Positions 7,537 through 9,138 of a DNA stretch of 9,138 nucleotides are shown here, piece by piece. Within the stretch, counting starts at the first letter, position 1; each line of letters begins with the position of its first letter. The notes below the pieces were generated by a model. The model was not told where the DNA came from. It saw only the letters and a program-made list of their open reading frames with translations, and did not search any database. This stretch comes from an uncultured Clostridia bacterium. Lineage in GTDB: Bacteria; Bacillota; Clostridia; Christensenellales; Pumilibacteraceae. The position numbers and the translations under genes are program-made. The DNA is taken from the NCBI GenBank assembly GCA_934247335.1, contig CAKQJJ010000041.1:1-9138 (forward strand), written 5' to 3'.

Positions 7537-7545
7537 TTAAACGAT

Positions 7546-8322
7546 ATGTTGTTTGAAACCAAAGGAAATAAAAATAGCCCTGCGATATTGTTTTTTCACG
7601 CGATGGGCGTTACCGGGCAGAGCAGCGAGCGGGTTGCCGAGCCTCTGCAAGACGAATATTTTTGCATTATGCCCACCTCCACGGTTTATTGCGAAGGGCA
7701 GAAATATATTTCAAAAGCGGATGAAATCAGGCAAATCGAGGACTTTCTGAAAACGAACGGCGTCGGCGAGATTGCGCTTGTCGTCGCTTCGTCGATCGGA
7801 GCGGATCTTGCAATCGCGTTTTTGTCGCAAACCAAAATTACGATTAAAAACGCCTTTTTCGACGGCGGTCAGTTTGCGCAGATAGGCAAATTTACGCGGC
7901 GGATCATGACTCCGTTTTTATACTTTGCCATACGAAGCATATATAAAAAGAACGGCGAAAATCTGGGCAAAGTCATGTGGTGCGACGATAAAGAAATACG
8001 ACCTTATTTCGTCGCGGCGAGCAAGGCTCTGAAATACGGAAATATGCGCCGGCAGCTTTCCGACAGTCTGGAAAACAAGCCTCTGCCGCCGATAAACGAG
8101 CAGTTGCTGCGCCACACGTATTTCGAGTTCGGAAGCGCGGAAGAACATTATAAATATCGCGCAAACGTAATGCAGTCGTACCCGCACGCACATTATCCTG
8201 TTTTTGACGGGTTCAATCACATGCAATACCAGATTCGCGATCCGCAAGGCTTTGCCGAAATGCTGGCAAATATTATAGATAAAAACGCGCTCCCCGCCCT
8301 TCCTTTCCTGAAAAACGAATAG
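7546..8322 (+). CDS. Cytoplasmic alpha/beta-hydrolase-fold protein
   Basis: This 258-aa protein has no signal peptide or membrane segment. An early strand followed by FFHAMGVTG (residues 16-24) has the position of the HG oxyanion loop. The segment ALVVASSIGADLAIAF (77-92) is a nucleophile elbow with Ser83 in an A-x-S-x-G form instead of the usual G-x-S-x-G. GFNHMQYQ (222-229) places the catalytic His at 225 near the C-terminus. The acid is uncertain; Asp or Glu around 193-200 is the likeliest site. The length is typical for a simple hydrolase with a cap of about 70 residues (105-180). The substrate cannot be told; esterase, thioesterase or lipase-like activity are options. It is transcribed away from the protease operon, and the next gene starts 69 bases downstream on the same strand. 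Confidence 0.85.
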   Translation: MLFETKGNKNSPAILFFHAMGVTGQSSERVAEPLQDEYFCIMPTSTVYCEGQKYISKADEIRQIEDFLKTNGVGEIALVVASSIGADLAIAFLSQTKITIKNAFFDGGQFAQIGKFTRRIMTPFLYFAIRSIYKKNGENLGKVMWCDDKEIRPYFVAASKALKYGNMRRQLSDSLENKPLPPINEQLLRHTYFEFGSAEEHYKYRANVMQSYPHAHYPVFDGFNHMQYQIRDPQGFAEMLANIIDKNALPALPFLKNE

Positions 8323-8346
8323 CCCGCGGCGGCGTTCTCCCCGAAA

Positions 8347-8377
8347 ATTAAATTCGTGGCAGTAGCCGTAATTTAAT
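8347..8377. promoter_or_regulatory. Intergenic hairpin between the hydrolase and the small gene
   Basis: ATTAAATT (8347-8354) pairs with AATTTAAT (8370-8377). The stem continues through a one-base bulge and two G-U pairs to GGC/GCC with an AGTA loop. On the plus strand no T-run follows, so it is not a clear terminator. Its base lies only three bases before the ribosome site of the next gene (8381-8386), so it could influence translation or act as an RNA processing site. Confidence 0.4.
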
Positions 8378-8391
8378 AAAAAGGTGAAAAA

Positions 8392-8805
8392 TTGAAAAGC
8401 ATTAACCATTTTATCGGCGAAATATTAGCCGACGAAAAAAATTGCGCCCGATATTGCCGAGATATCGACGACGGCGCCGAATATTTGCAGAGCATTCACA
8501 ACGAGCGCATCGAAGAAGAACTTTTGCTGAAACTGATTGCCGCAGGTCAGTCGTCTTGCGATTACGGCGGATTTTTGTCCGATTTAGCCCCGTGTCTGAG
8601 CCGAGAAGAGGTTACGCCCGCCGTTTTCGAGAGGCTGATTTCTTTTAAGGGCGAATATCGCGAGTCCGTTCTCATCGGGCTTGGGCACTGCCCGTTATCG
8701 TACTATCAGCTTATCGGATTAAACGAATTGCAGATTGACGAGGCGTTATCCCGCTTGCTGATAATATGCATGGAATCCGATTGTTTTTCAAATTACGACG
8801 CGTAA
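8392..8805 (+). CDS. Hypothetical small Cys-rich soluble protein with TTG start, possibly truncated
   Basis: This is 137 aa starting at TTG, supported by AAGGTG five bases upstream (8381-8386). The only internal ATG is at residue 127, so TTG is the only sensible start. I do not recognise the family. It is mainly helical-looking and rich in Leu and acidic residues, with seven cysteines (18, 22, 56, 68, 100, 126, 131), and has no signal peptide or membrane span. The pattern of alternating helices (EELLLKLIAAGQ, FLSDLAPCL, SVLIGLGHCPLSYYQL) is faintly HEAT-like, but that is only an impression. It follows the hydrolase gene by 69 bases and is probably on the same transcript. The frame stays open and protein-like past the TAA at 8803, so the native protein may have been longer. 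Confidence 0.7.
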   Translation: MKSINHFIGEILADEKNCARYCRDIDDGAEYLQSIHNERIEEELLLKLIAAGQSSCDYGGFLSDLAPCLSREEVTPAVFERLISFKGEYRESVLIGLGHCPLSYYQLIGLNELQIDEALSRLLIICMESDCFSNYDA

Positions 8806-8916
8806 AATCTCCTTGTGCCCTGGAAAAATAAACCGTCTCGGTTCGTCACCGATTATATTTGCGATTTGTATCGGGAAACCGAAAAAGGCAAGTTTTTACA
8901 ATCTTTATTGACTTGA
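8806..8916 (+). pseudogene. In-frame continuation after the stop of the small gene
   Basis: Directly after the TAA at 8803-8805 the same frame stays open for 36 codons to TGA at 8914-8916. It reads as plausible protein: PWKNKPSRFVTDYICDLYRE, then TEKGKFLQSLLT. Codon choice (GAT, TTG, CGG, GAA, AAA) resembles the gene before it. The simplest reading is a single nonsense change that cut about 36 residues from an ancestral protein of about 174 aa. Chance open frame or recoding are alternatives. Confidence 0.45.
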
Positions 8917-9138
8917 TTTCCCCGTCGAATAATTTCATTCCGGCGTATACTTTTGACCCTAGTCCGTAGGGGAGAACTGTGGTATCACGTTCAGAACGTT
9001 ACGCTTTCGCCCATTGCCTGTCCGTTTATTATTTCCACGCAAACACTAATACTGTACATATCAGGCAAATTCCGTTCCGCCACCCCGATAACCTTCTCGC
9101 ATTATTAAAAAGAGCCGAGCTTTTAATTAAAGCCTGAC
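8917..9138. other. Segment without a confident gene, with several inverted repeats
   Basis: No convincing complete gene is visible on either strand. Short inverted repeats are present: CCCTA/TAGGG (8957-8971), the perfect dyad ACGTTC-A-GAACGT (8987-8999) and TTGCCTG/CAGGCAA (9014-9020 with 9062-9068). They could be parts of a structured RNA, an operator or an element remnant. I do not match it to a known RNA family. Confidence 0.4.
9029..9138 (-). CDS. Possible C-terminal tail of a gene entering from the right edge
   Basis: A minus-strand frame is open from the edge for 35 codons (QALIKSSALFNNARRLSGW, then RNGICLICTVLVFAWK) and ends at TAA 9031-9029. The hydrophobic stretch near the end could be a membrane segment. 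It is too short for any family call, and a chance open frame is quite possible. Confidence 0.2.
   Translation of the reverse strand, partial: QALIKSSALFNNARRLSGWRNGICLICTVLVFAWK

Noticed and set aside
7448..7540. A 30-codon open frame just upstream of the hydrolase gene
   Set aside because: Its ATG abuts the -10 hexamer and so lies upstream of the predicted transcript start, with no ribosome binding site.
7918..8409. A 163-codon minus-strand open frame
   Set aside because: It is antisense to the hydrolase gene and has no ribosome site or recognisable domain.

Overview
The window looks like a chromosomal piece of an anaerobic, Gram-positive-type bacterium, most likely a gut or rumen Clostridia lineage. 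The evidence is a strong GGAGG-type ribosome binding site, an extracellular lipoprotein-type subtilase ending in a type I dockerin, cohesin-like modules, and long arrays of Cys-rich 'ATC...CxxC...ALGH' surface repeats. Genus-level placement is not possible from the sequence alone.

Left and centre (1-7093, minus strand) is a two-gene transcription unit of secreted proteins. It is read leftward from a consensus promoter (TTGACA, 17 bp, TATAAT at 7212-7184). The first gene (7093-2858, 1411 aa) is a modular S8 serine protease. Its order is: lipoprotein-like signal, propeptide, subtilase domain with a complete Asp/His/Ser triad, beta-sandwich, beta-helix-like segment, Ig/FnIII-like modules, and a C-terminal dockerin with two calcium loops. 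Only 32 bases later the second gene starts (2825, running off the left edge, at least 941 aa). It has a signal peptide, three tandem cohesin-like beta-sandwich modules, and a long mosaic of 39-, 41- and 46-residue Cys-rich repeats. A dockerin on one product and cohesin-like modules on the next suggest that the two proteins assemble outside the cell: a protease docked on a repeat-stalk scaffold, with no carbohydrate-active enzyme visible. This is the most interesting reading of the window. The antisense strand of this region has long open frames, but they are codon-register shadows of the real genes.

The divergent intergenic region (7094-7545) holds promoters in both directions, a 13-bp perfect inverted repeat and a pair of 21-bp imperfect direct repeats.

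Right (7546-9138): a cytoplasmic alpha/beta-hydrolase-fold protein (7546-8322, plus), an intergenic hairpin, and a small unrecognised Cys-rich protein with a TTG start (8392-8805, plus). The frame of the small gene continues in protein-like sequence for 36 codons past its stop, so it may be truncated by a nonsense mutation. The last about 220 bases have no confident gene. They contain several short inverted repeats and, on the minus strand, a possible C-terminal tail of a gene that enters from the right edge.
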